From contig JAAUOI010000225.1 of the NCBI GenBank assembly GCA_012036375.1, positions 1 to 5,487 on the forward strand: a stretch of 5,487 nucleotides of DNA, read 5' to 3'. Source of the stretch: Allobrachymonas sp. (GTDB lineage Bacteria > Pseudomonadota > Gammaproteobacteria > Burkholderiales > Burkholderiaceae_C). Below are positions 1-5,487 of the stretch, one piece after another. A model generated the notes under the pieces. It had not been told where the DNA came from. It made no database searches and worked only from the letters and a program-made list of their open reading frames with translations. Each line of letters begins with the position of its first letter. Position 1 is the first letter of the stretch. The position numbers and the translations under genes are program-made.

Positions 1-2837
1 GCAGGCTTGTTAGGCGCTGATACAGCTCGAAGAGGAAAGCCACGCGCTCGGCATCGGTTTTGTAGCTTTTTTTACCGCCAGAGAGCTCGTAGGCTTTGTC
101 TACTGCTGCATCGAGCTTTTGATGCGCTTTGAGCAAGGCGGGCGGCATGGCCAGCGGGTCATATAAGTCTGCCAACGAGCTTTCGGGGAACTGGGCGCGG
201 GCATCGAGCACGGCTTTCGCTCCTGATTCAATAGCACTCCGCGCAGATTTTATGCCGGCTGGAGGCTCTTTTTCATCTGAAATGAGCAGTTCGACGGGCC
301 AGGGGAAGTTGTTGTAGACGATGGTATTCGAGTAGCTGTAATCGCTTTTCAAACGCCCGCAAGTCGTGCGCATCCACGTCATGTGCATCGTTGAAGTCAA
401 CACGCCGAAATGAAACAAGCTGGCATCGGCCATGGTGAAAAGCTTGTCGCCAGCGATCACATCGGCGCTTAAAAAATCCATCGGAATGAAGCTGCGTCGC
501 TCCGAGGAGACTTTTGGAATTGCCAAAAAGCTTTGCTTGGGTTGCCGTGGTTCGCCGAAAGACGTGGGGAAATCCGCCATTTGCTGCGTTTTTTCTCGTT
601 TACTGCTTTCACGAAAAAGCTTGACCGCTGCGACACGCTTATTGACCTGAGCAAGCGAGCGAAGCTCTTTGGGCGAAATGCCATCGAGCCACAGACACCA
701 GCGGTCTATGCTGTTGATGAACTCATTGCCCATCACAAAACGCTTGATCCAAGGTTCAGCCAGCGGTTCGTAGGCAATCAACTCGTCGCGCTCCTCAGAA
801 GTGAGGAGCAAATTACCGTCGTCAGTGGCATCGCTTCCGCGAGAAATCGACGGCACGCCGCAGATGGGCTTACTGCGCTTTTGCAAAAAGACATTGGGCG
901 CATCGACGAGATAGGGATTGATATTGCCAACTGTCAGTGCGATGGGCTCGCCTGCGATGTCTGCATATTCGTAAATCGTCTTTACCCCCCCCCATTCATA
1001 ACCAAAGCCTATAACGACGCAATGCACGGCGGCTTTGCCCGAGGCTTCGTTGCTCCATTTGAAGGTGCGGTGGGCAAAACCAATCTCGATGCCTTGCGCC
1101 AAGAGCCAACTCCACAACACGCCAACTTGCTCGCCTTGAGTGATGCTGTTGGTGGAAACGAAGGCTGCTCGCAATGAATTTGATAGCACTCCGCGCAGAT
1201 TATTCGCCGGCTGGAGGCCGTTTTCGCTTAAAAATTGTGCTGCTTTCATGTATCGTGCAGCTTTCACATACCAAGCCGTGACCAAGTCCAGCACGCCTGC
1301 GCCCTCAACGCCGTGCATGACTTGCGCCACATCCGCTTTTTGCTCTTTGCTTTGATAGCTGTAGCCCACAAACGGCGGATTCCCCAGCACATAGCTGCAC
1401 CTTGCCGCCGGCAGCACGTCTTCCCAATCCACCTGCAAGGCATTGCCGTGGTGAATATGCGGCGTGCTTTTGAGGGGCAGGCGGTCGAAGTATTTGCCGA
1501 ATTCGTCGCTCAGGGCGCGGTTGATCTGGTGATCGGTGAGCCAAAGCGCGACTTGGGCGATTTGCGCGGGGAATTCTTCAATCTCGATGCCGTAGAACTG
1601 ATCCACATCCACCGTGGTGAACTGGTGCACGTCGAGCATTTGCTGGCCATCTGCATAGGCGGTGCGCAAAATCTCCGCTTCGAGCTTGCGCAGCTCGCGG
1701 TAAGTGATGACGAGGAAGTTGCCGCAGCCGCAGGCGGGGTCAAAAAAATGCAGCTGGCGCAGGCTTTTGTGGAACTCGAACAGGCGGTTGCGGTTGGCTT
1801 TGACCTTTTGGAATTGCGCCCAGAGATCGTCTAAAAACAGCGGTTTGATGAGTTTGAGGATGTTTTCCTCGCTCGTATAGTGCGCCCCAATGTCGCGGCG
1901 CTCTTTGTCGTTCATCACGTCTTGAAACATCGCGCCGAAGATGGCGGGGGAAATCGCGCTCCAATCCAGCGCGGCGGCTTCCAGCAAGGCTTCGCGGGCG
2001 GCTTCGTCGAGCGCGGGCGTGGCGATGCGCTCGGCAAATAGCTTGCCGTTGATATAACGAAACCCCGCGTAATTCTCTGCGTGGGCTTTTGCCGAATGCC
2101 CTCGGGTGTGTTGAGGATTTCAAACAGCTCGGTGAGCTGGCGGCCTACCTCTGCCGGGTCAGTGAGCTGGTCGAGCAGCTCTTTGAAGCGGCCTGCGGGC
2201 TGGAAGATGCCGGTATCGTCGGCAAACAGGCAAAACAAGATGCGCACGAGGAAGACGCGAAGATCATGCCCAGCATGCTCTGGCGTGCCATCATAACCAT
2301 ACCCATTTTTGCGCAGCGCATCGTGCAAATCGCGCAGGCGGCGCACAGCTTTGATGTTGACCGGGTCTTGTGGCGCAATGGTTTGCACCTGATAACCGGG
2401 AATGAAGCCAAACAGCTTGATGTGTTTGGACAAATCCGCCAGCTTGAAGCGATGCTCGGTGCTGGTTTCCAGGTCAAACAGACGAAATTGCTGGAAATCG
2501 CAGACCAGGATGAAGCGCGGTAAATCGCGCTCGGGCAGGTTGTCAAAATATTGCAAGGCTTGGCCAAAAGCACGATCCAGGTTTTGCCGGCGCTTTTCAT
2601 CTCAATTAAGAGCTTGCCGCGCCAAAACACATCAATCCAGCCGTTGCTGAACTTGCCTTCGGCTTTGGCCAATTTGACCTGCTGCTCGTAACTAGCTACG
2701 CGCTTGGCATCGACCCCAAAGACGTTGAAGAAATCGCGCCAGAACTGCTGCGAGAGCGACTTTTCACTCTGCGCGTCGCGGTATTCGCGGCTGAAGGCGA
2801 CGGCGCGGTCTCGGATTTCGCTCCAGCTTAACGGCAT
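1..2837 (-). CDS. MmeI-like Type IIL restriction-modification enzyme (DNA N6-adenine methyltransferase/endonuclease), two frameshifts, 3' end outside window
   Basis: This is a single-chain enzyme expected to methylate adenine at an asymmetric site and cleave nearby. Restoring one missing base at about 2582-2585 and one at about 2087-2090 gives one chain of at least 946 residues; MmeI has about 919. From 2086 down to base 2 I translated every codon and found no stop. In the restored chain: nuclease site D69-x9-E79-x-K81 (IDVFWRGKLLIEMK), the exact MmeI spacing; helical linker about 175-255; motif X HYTS 320-323; SAM motif I DPACGCGNF from 367; catalytic NPPF 487-490; the family block AFVSTNSITQGEQ; target-recognition region with SSERRSFIPM ending at 787 and YNNFPWP near 847; C-terminal helices ending at the window edge in ELYQRLTSL. 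The start at 2837 suits the family N-terminus, but no clear Shine-Dalgarno precedes it. As written, the protein would leave frame after K85, just past the nuclease motif. Target sequence unknown. Confidence 0.9.
226..270 (-). repeat. dispersed repeat, copy 1, inside the RM gene
   Basis: The core 232-266 matches copy 2 (1184-1218) at 32 of 35 positions, and its first 29 bases match copy 3 (3777-3805) at 27 of 29. All copies have the same orientation. Weak similarity continues into a T-rich flank to about 282. On the gene strand the core can fold as CCGGCA / TGC(G)CGG with a 7-base loop. It is translated as PPAGIKSARSAIES, about residues 858-872 of the restored RM protein, between the recognition region and the C-terminal helices. 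Confidence 0.8.
985..993 (-). repeat. G9 mononucleotide tract in the RM gene (possible phase-variation tract)
   Basis: Nine consecutive C on the plus strand, G on the coding strand, read as W616-G-G-V619 in the restored RM enzyme. The frame is open on both sides, so at this length the gene is in phase here. Poly-G tracts of this size make Type IIG/RM genes phase-variable in Campylobacter and Helicobacter; the same role here is inference. Confidence 0.5.
1178..1222 (-). repeat. dispersed repeat, copy 2, inside the RM gene
   Basis: The core 1184-1218 is 32/35 identical to copy 1 and has the same orientation. The gene reads it in a different frame from copy 1, giving GLQPANNLRGVLSNS (about residues 540-554), just before the conserved AFVSTNSITQGEQ block of the methyltransferase domain. 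The frame stays open through it. Similarity to copy 1 extends past the core into GAAAA-like sequence on the gene strand. Confidence 0.8.
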
Positions 2838-2860
2838 GATGTCTTGGTCATGAAAATAAG

Positions 2861-2876
2861 ATCACTATATCACTAT
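2861..2876. repeat. tandem duplicated 8-mer over the RM promoter
   Basis: The plus strand reads ATCACTAT twice in direct tandem (2861-2868 and 2869-2876), overlapping the candidate -10 of the RM gene. It could be an operator or chance in an AT-rich gap. Confidence 0.5.
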
Positions 2877-2891
2877 CAAATAAGTAGCAAA
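2864..2891 (-). promoter_or_regulatory. candidate promoter of the RM gene
   Basis: On the minus strand a good -10, TATAGT (2864-2869), is preceded at 16 bp by a poor -35, TTTGCT (2886-2891). A start near 2857 would give a leader of about 20 bases before the ATG at 2837. The -35 is weak, so confidence is moderate at best. Confidence 0.4.
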
Positions 2892-2903
2892 CTATGCTTA
2901 TTT
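2878..2903. promoter_or_regulatory. inverted repeat upstream of the RM gene
   Basis: AAATAAG (2878-2884) and CTTATTT (2897-2903) are perfect inverse arms, extended by TAG/CTA inside with a 2-base bulge. It lies between the end of the Cys-rich gene and the RM start and overlaps the candidate -35. It may be an operator or a weak terminator for the upstream gene; no T-run follows it on the minus strand. Confidence 0.4.
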
Positions 2904-2943
2904 AATGCCGGTCACTTGCCAAAATAGCAATTAAATCATTACC

Positions 2944-3132
2944 TCAGACTTGTCTTCCCTGAGCAGCCTCTGAGGCCTGGGGCTGGTCGCTTTGGCTGGC
3001 ATCTGGCATTTGACTCAGTGCATGGGGTGCATGGCACATTTTGTCGCCATCCCACTGCTGACCGCACCAGCAGCGGCCTTCGTTGTCGATGATGCACATG
3101 CCGCTGCCGCAGCAGCGTGGATCGTCATTCAT
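2944..3132 (-). CDS. small Cys-rich protein of unknown function (62 aa)
   Basis: A 62-residue soluble protein with no signal peptide or membrane segment. The first 33 residues hold six cysteines at 7, 8, 13, 21, 23 and 33 (C-C-x4-C-x7-C-x-C-x9-C), with the motifs DPRCCGSG and GRCWCGQQWDG. The spacing suggests a compact metal-binding or disulfide-knotted unit, but I cannot name the metal. The tail from about residue 36 is low-complexity, rich in Ser, Gln and Ala, and probably disordered. I have a loose memory of similar short hypothetical proteins in Burkholderiales. The start is well supported: AAGGAG lies 6 bases upstream of the ATG. It follows the BLUF gene on the same strand after 86 bp, so co-transcription is likely. 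No function is assigned. Confidence 0.75.
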   Translation of the reverse strand: MNDDPRCCGSGMCIIDNEGRCWCGQQWDGDKMCHAPHALSQMPDASQSDQPQASEAAQGRQV

Positions 3133-3138
3133 AAAGTA

Positions 3139-3144
3139 CTCCTT
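3139..3144 (-). promoter_or_regulatory. Shine-Dalgarno site of the Cys-rich gene
   Basis: AAGGAG on the minus strand, 6 bases before the ATG at 3132. It is the clearest ribosome binding site in the window and supports translation of this very small gene. Confidence 0.75.
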
Positions 3145-3196
3145 GATGTCGATAAGGGTGGGTTAACGGAATATCTGGTCGCGCGATTTCGAGCGT

Positions 3197-3223
3197 TTTG
3201 AGCCAATTTGGCGGCGGCTCAAA
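3197..3223 (-). other. hairpin across the BLUF stop codon
   Basis: TTTGAGCC and GGCTCAAA (3197-3204 and 3216-3223) form a perfect 8-bp stem with an 11-base loop. The BLUF stop codon (3219-3221) sits inside the stem. No T-run follows on the minus strand, so it is not a clear terminator; it could stabilise the upstream message or modulate read-through to the Cys-rich gene. Confidence 0.45.
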
Positions 3224-3638
3224 CAATCCACTCGCCATTAGCCAGCAGTTCGCTAAAAAAGGCTTGCAAAGTGGCGCTGCCCATGCCGTAGGGGTCGAAA
3301 CTGGCCGAGCGGGAATATTTGAGGAAGATGTGACGGTTCGATTCGAGCGGGGCGAGCGATCCCATGGACCAGGTGGTGAAGCGGCGATGCGAGATTTCTG
3401 CAAAATCAAGCACGGCAGGCTCGCGGTGGCGTGGATCGGTCAAGATGCGGTGGTACAGGCGATTGACCTCAGCGCGGTCGCCTTCTAACTGCTGCAAAAA
3501 GATGCCGTTGGCCAAGCAGAGCGCCCCAGTCACGCCCACGCGGGCATTGTTACGCTGAGAAGCTTTCAAAATACTGGCTAAATCATCTAAGGTGAAGACG
3601 GAGGAGGTGCGGCTAGCATAGGTGAGTTGGATGAGCAT
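3219..3638 (-). CDS. short BLUF-domain blue-light sensor protein (139 aa)
   Basis: BLUF domains bind FAD and rearrange a Tyr/Gln hydrogen-bond network in blue light. The usual residues are present with the usual spacing: Y7 in LTYASR, N30 and N31 in QRNNARVGVTGAL, Q49 in FLQQLEGDR (Y to Q is 42 residues, as in PixD and AppA), and W90/M92 in WSMG. The domain covers about residues 1-95, and the remaining ~45 residues fit the C-terminal cap helices of short BLUF proteins. There is no attached GGDEF, EAL or cyclase domain, so signalling would go through a partner protein. I chose the ATG at 3638 because the domain begins at residue 2 from there; the frame stays open upstream to 3737, but that extension looks non-coding. 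The ribosome binding site is weak. The Cys-rich gene follows in the same direction. The light-driven output is unknown. Confidence 0.88.
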   Translation of the reverse strand: MLIQLTYASRTSSVFTLDDLASILKASQRNNARVGVTGALCLANGIFLQQLEGDRAEVNRLYHRILTDPRHREPAVLDFAEISHRRFTTWSMGSLAPLESNRHIFLKYSRSASFDPYGMGSATLQAFFSELLANGEWIV

Positions 3639-3741
3639 GGAGATCTCGCGTTGAGATGAGGGTTTGGTTGAACTACAGAACGCATCATCGCAGCCTAGGC
3701 TTTTGCGTATCGGGTGTAGGGACAAGCGAAGCTGCAAAATG

Positions 3742-3760
3742 GGCTGACGGGAAATCAGCC
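3742..3760. other. hairpin upstream of BLUF
   Basis: GGCTGA (3742-3747) and TCAGCC (3755-3760) are perfect 6-bp arms around a 7-base loop. On the minus strand it is followed by CATTTTG, too weak for a firm terminator call. It lies about 100 bp before the BLUF start. Confidence 0.35.
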
Positions 3761-3776
3761 AACACTATCAATACAA

Positions 3777-3805
3777 TAGCACTCTGCGCATATTTTATGC
3801 CGGCT
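3777..3805 (-). repeat. dispersed repeat, copy 3, intergenic
   Basis: 27 of 29 positions match the core of copy 1 in the RM gene, in the same orientation. On the minus strand it includes GCATAAAATATGC, which can fold as GCATA/TATGC. It lies just downstream of the hydrolase terminator. Being intergenic, it argues that the sequence is a dispersed element rather than an internal duplication of the RM gene. Confidence 0.75.
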
Positions 3806-3813
3806 AAACCCTT

Positions 3814-3832
3814 AAAAAGGCTTTAAAAAGCC
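3814..3832 (-). terminator. rho-independent terminator of the hydrolase gene
   Basis: On the minus strand GGCTT-TTTA-AAGCC (3832 to 3819) is followed directly by TTTTT (3818-3814). It lies about 110 bp past the hydrolase stop codon. The stem is short, so termination may be partial. Confidence 0.55.
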
Positions 3833-3855
3833 ACTCCAATTTATTCTATTTCTAC

Positions 3856-3941
3856 ATCATTTCTAGACTAGGCGCGACGACGAAGACAGTGCTGTAGCAC
3901 GGCTAGGAGTCGCAACGACGTATAGGAATGATTTAGAAATG
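3856..3941. repeat. REP-like composite inverted repeat at the hydrolase 3' end
   Basis: CATTTCTA (3858-3865) and TAGAAATG (3934-3941) are perfect 8-bp inverse arms. ATCATTTCTA (3856-3865) also pairs with TAGGAATGAT (3923-3932) at 9 of 10 positions. Inside are a GTGCT-gt-AGCAC hairpin (3889-3900) and a direct repeat, CGCGACGACG (3873-3882) and CGCAACGACG (3911-3920), each near a CTAGG. The element ends 3 bases before the hydrolase stop codon. This internal order suggests a dispersed intergenic element; its copy number cannot be judged from one window. Confidence 0.55.
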
Positions 3942-3944
3942 GAA

Positions 3945-4927
3945 TTACTCCTGTGCCAAGCGAATGATCTGCTGCATACACGATTCATCCGCAAGCACGG
4001 CGATATGCCCCAACCGCTGTGCTTCATGCAGGCGCACATTTCTGGCCTTGCTGGCTAAGGCTGCGCTGTGGCGAAAGGCGGTGATCTTGTCCGCGCGGTC
4101 GTGCAGGATCAGCGTGGGCACGGGATGCTTGGCATAGTTCTCAGCCAAACCCTCGGGCATGAATCGGCAAAGGTTTTGCCAGAAGATTTTTCAAGACCCG
4201 CTTGCAACAGGCCCCGTATCTCCTCAGACAGCAGATGCGCTTTCGCCCATTGGCCGGACAATTTGTGCGTATCGTAGAAAGGCGCAATCAGAGCGAGCTT
4301 GCGCGGCTTGATTTCGCCATGCGCCACTGCCCAAGAAGCCGCAGCGCCGCCCAGTGAGTGCCCCACGAGCAAGTCCAGCGGGCCCGCCGTTTGACTCACA
4401 TGCCTGGCCATCGCCAAAAGGGTAGACAGCGCAATTGGCAAACCACTGTGTGCGCCTTCGCTGCGGCCATGCGCCAAGTGGTCAAACGCATGCACCTCAT
4501 AGCCCGCGCTTCTCGCCATTTGAATCAGCAGCGCAAAATTCAGCGCATAGCCTTCCCAGCCGTGACAGAGCAAGATACGCCCGCGCTTCTGTGCGCCAGT
4601 GGCTTTCCAAAAGTAAGTGTGCACTCGCAAGCCATCATGCAGCATCTGGCCATGCACCGCGCTCTCCAACAGCTCATTCACTGAAGGCTGTTGACTTTGC
4701 CATTGCGCGGCATTCCAGCCAAAGAAGCGCTGAGAATCGGCTTGGAGGCGCGCCAAATCAGGCCATCGCCGCGCAGCCTCTGGCGGCGAGCAAAACAAAT
4801 CCACCGCCAAATCCTGCGCTGCCTGCCTGCTCTGCTTCATCGCGGCATTCATTTGCTTGCGTACTTTGTAAACATGCGCGGCAAAGCGGATCACGTCGCC
4901 GCCGGTGGGGTGGAGCATTTCTAGCAT
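3945..4927 (-). CDS. alpha/beta-fold hydrolase, one frameshift
   Basis: A probably cytoplasmic serine hydrolase of 327 residues once one missing base near 4161-4164 is restored. In order: a non-catalytic N-terminal region about 1-110; oxyanion-hole motif CHGWEG (121-126) after strand RILL; DHLAHGRSEG (149-158); nucleophile elbow GHSLGG with S191; acid D280 in LHDRADKIT; and H308 in LGHIAVL. The full triad and fold are therefore encoded, but S191 lies before the break and D280/H308 after it, so the sequence as written would give an inactive 272-residue product. Inserting one T so that residue 256 becomes Phe gives a smooth join into MPEGLAENY. The ATG at 4927 has only a weak Shine-Dalgarno. 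It is divergent from a MarR-type regulator across a shared inverted repeat, suggesting repression by that protein. Substrate unknown; an esterase or lipase-like role is possible. Confidence 0.85.
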
Positions 4928-4947
4928 GGGTGGGGTCTTTCAAGTCG

Positions 4948-4953
4948 TATAAT
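4948..4953 (+). promoter_or_regulatory. -10 element of the marR-type gene
   Basis: A perfect TATAAT on the plus strand overlaps the left arm of the inverted repeat. Initiation near 4960 would leave about 37 bases before the ATG at 4997. No good -35 is seen about 17 bp upstream. Confidence 0.5.
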
Positions 4954-4998
4954 TAGTCAATTAATGCACCAATTATAGTTCGTTAATTGACTAATTAT
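4949..4998. promoter_or_regulatory. perfect 16-bp inverted repeat, probable MarR operator between divergent genes
   Basis: ATAATTAGTCAATTAA (4949-4964) and TTAATTGACTAATTAT (4983-4998) are exact reverse complements separated by 18 bp. Each arm also contains AATT-N4-AATT, a small dyad of the size one MarR dimer could contact. The arms overlap the plus-strand -10, the hydrolase transcription start region and the first two bases of the regulator's ATG, so binding would block both genes. That the binder is the adjacent MarR protein is inferred from position. Confidence 0.75.
4972..4977 (-). promoter_or_regulatory. -10 element of the hydrolase promoter
   Basis: A perfect TATAAT on the minus strand lies in the spacer of the divergent inverted repeat. 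Initiation near 4965 would give a leader of about 38 bases. The -35 position falls within the right arm of the repeat and matches the consensus poorly. Confidence 0.5.
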
Positions 4999-5468
4999 GC
5001 CCATCCAGCTCAAAACTCCAGAAAACTGCCCCTGTTCGCGGCATTGGTGCATGGCTTGCCGTGGTGCGCACCTATCAAACCTGTTCTGAAACGCTGAGCT
5101 TGGGCATCAAACCGCTGGGCTTGAAGCTCGCGCAGCATGATGTGCTCATGCATTTGCTGCTGGGCCAAGCCTTGACGCAGCAGCAATTGGCCGAGCGCAG
5201 TTATGTGACCAAAAGCCATATGAGCGCTCTGCTGATTGAAATGCAAGCTCTGGGCTGGATTGATCGCATCGGCAGCGAAACCGACAAACGCAGCAAAGTC
5301 ATCGCGCTCACCGAGCAAGGCATGGCGCTTGCGCAGCAGGCTTGGCAATTGCAAGAGCGGGTGATTCAAACCATGATGGCACCGCTGTCGGATGCCCAGA
5401 TGGAAGATTTGCAGCGTTTTTCAGTGCGTGCGCACCAAGATTTATTGGCGTTTCAGCAAGTTTTATAG
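4997..5468 (+). CDS. MarR-family transcriptional regulator, 5' end frameshifted
   Basis: A winged-helix dimeric regulator, probably a repressor released by a small molecule. Restoring one C in the run 5029-5032 and one base near 5058-5060 gives 157 residues starting MPIQLKTPENC and continuing ALVHGLAVVRTYQT. From 5061 to the stop the frame is intact: dimerisation helices; helix-turn-helix LTQQQLAERSYVTKSHMSALL followed by MQALGWI; wing DKRSKVIALTEQG; and a long C-terminal helix. The ATG at 4997 gives the usual family length, but it abuts the inverted repeat and has no Shine-Dalgarno, so a leaderless or poorly initiated message is possible. Without the corrections, only a GTG start at 5061 gives an open frame (135 aa), losing part of the first dimerisation helix. 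It is divergent from the hydrolase, its likely target. Confidence 0.85.
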
Positions 5469-5479
5469 GCTGGCAGGTC

Positions 5480-5487
5480 AAGAAGGA
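5480..5487 (+). promoter_or_regulatory. possible Shine-Dalgarno of a gene beyond the window
   Basis: AAGAAGGA ends at the window edge, 11 bases after the marR-type stop codon. A plus-strand gene starting just outside would probably be in an operon with the regulator. Nothing downstream is visible. Confidence 0.35.

Larger units (their letters stand above)
3639..3944. other. 306-bp intergenic region between BLUF and hydrolase genes
   Basis: I see no gene here on either strand. It holds, in order, the BLUF upstream region without a convincing promoter, a hairpin (3742-3760), dispersed repeat copy 3 (3777-3805), a likely terminator for the hydrolase (3814-3832) and a REP-like composite repeat (3856-3941). 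Confidence 0.6.

Noticed and set aside
533..1177. 214-codon open frame on the plus strand
   Set aside because: It lies antisense to the RM methyltransferase domain, whose opposite-strand translation carries clear family motifs. The plus-strand peptide has no recognisable pattern.
1351..1364. TTTGATAGCTGTAG, resembling the end of a known type of Comamonadaceae repeat
   Set aside because: It encodes ordinary in-family residues next to the NPPF motif (GYSYQS), and no further similarity to the repeat cores extends from it.
1235..1834. 199-codon open frame on the plus strand
   Set aside because: It is antisense to the SAM and NPPF motif region. Its composition follows from the codon bias of the real gene.
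2089..2523. 144-codon open frame on the plus strand
   Set aside because: It is antisense to the helical linker of the RM gene and has no start context or motif of its own.
2087..2585. Programmed -1 frameshifting in the RM gene at two A4 sites
   Set aside because: A -1 slip would restore the frame at both sites, but neither has a full X-XXY-YYZ heptamer. Two successive slips in one gene plus similar breaks in two other genes make missing bases simpler.
3125..3409. 94-codon minus-strand frame overlapping the BLUF gene
   Set aside because: It overlaps the BLUF C-terminus in another frame and is rich in Pro and Ser, as expected of an out-of-frame reading. The BLUF frame is complete without it.
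3639..3737. 33-codon N-terminal extension of the BLUF protein
   Set aside because: BLUF domains begin within a few residues of the ATG at 3638, and the extension shows no conserved or structured feature.
1..5487. tRNA, rRNA, CRISPR array, transposase or prophage genes
   Set aside because: I saw no cloverleaf, no regularly spaced repeats and no transposase or phage motifs on either strand.

Overview
The window reads as chromosomal DNA from a betaproteobacterium, most likely Burkholderiales/Comamonadaceae. This rests on moderately high GC coding sequence with AT-rich intergenic gaps, the style of the encoded proteins (MmeI-like methyltransferase, stand-alone BLUF protein, small Cys-rich protein, alpha/beta hydrolase with divergent MarR), and short dispersed repeats ending in an 'agtgctatt' motif that I associate with that family from memory. 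No database was consulted.

Layout. (1) Positions 1-2837, minus strand: one very large gene for a single-polypeptide, MmeI-like (Type IIL) restriction-modification enzyme. It carries an N-terminal D-x9-ExK nuclease site, a gamma-class N6-adenine methyltransferase core (HYTS, DPACGCGNF, NPPF) and a C-terminal target-recognition region. The 3' end lies beyond the window edge, and the frame is interrupted by two single-base deletions. (2) 2838-2943: AT-rich gap with a candidate promoter, an inverted repeat and a tandem 8-mer. (3) 2944-3132, minus: 62-residue Cys-rich protein of unknown function. (4) 3219-3638, minus: short BLUF blue-light sensor, probably co-transcribed with the Cys-rich gene. 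(5) 3639-3944: 306-bp gap holding a hairpin, one copy of a dispersed repeat, a likely intrinsic terminator and a REP-like composite repeat that abuts the next stop codon. (6) 3945-4927, minus: alpha/beta hydrolase with a complete Ser-Asp-His triad, interrupted by one single-base deletion. (7) 4928-4996: divergent promoter/operator region built around a perfect 16-bp inverted repeat. (8) 4997-5468, plus: MarR-family regulator whose first 20 or so codons are broken by two single-base deletions.

How the parts relate. The hydrolase and the MarR regulator look like a classic divergent pair, with the regulator probably acting on the shared inverted repeat. The BLUF and Cys-rich genes form a second, small unit. 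The restriction-modification gene has its own AT-rich upstream region.

Most notable: the same ~35-bp dispersed repeat occurs three times in the same orientation. One copy is intergenic and two lie inside the restriction-modification gene, read in two different frames, each apparently adding about 15-20 residues without breaking the gene. The gene also holds a run of nine G (coding strand) that could make it phase-variable. All five frame breaks in the window are single missing bases at short runs, which points to read or assembly error at least as much as to gene decay.
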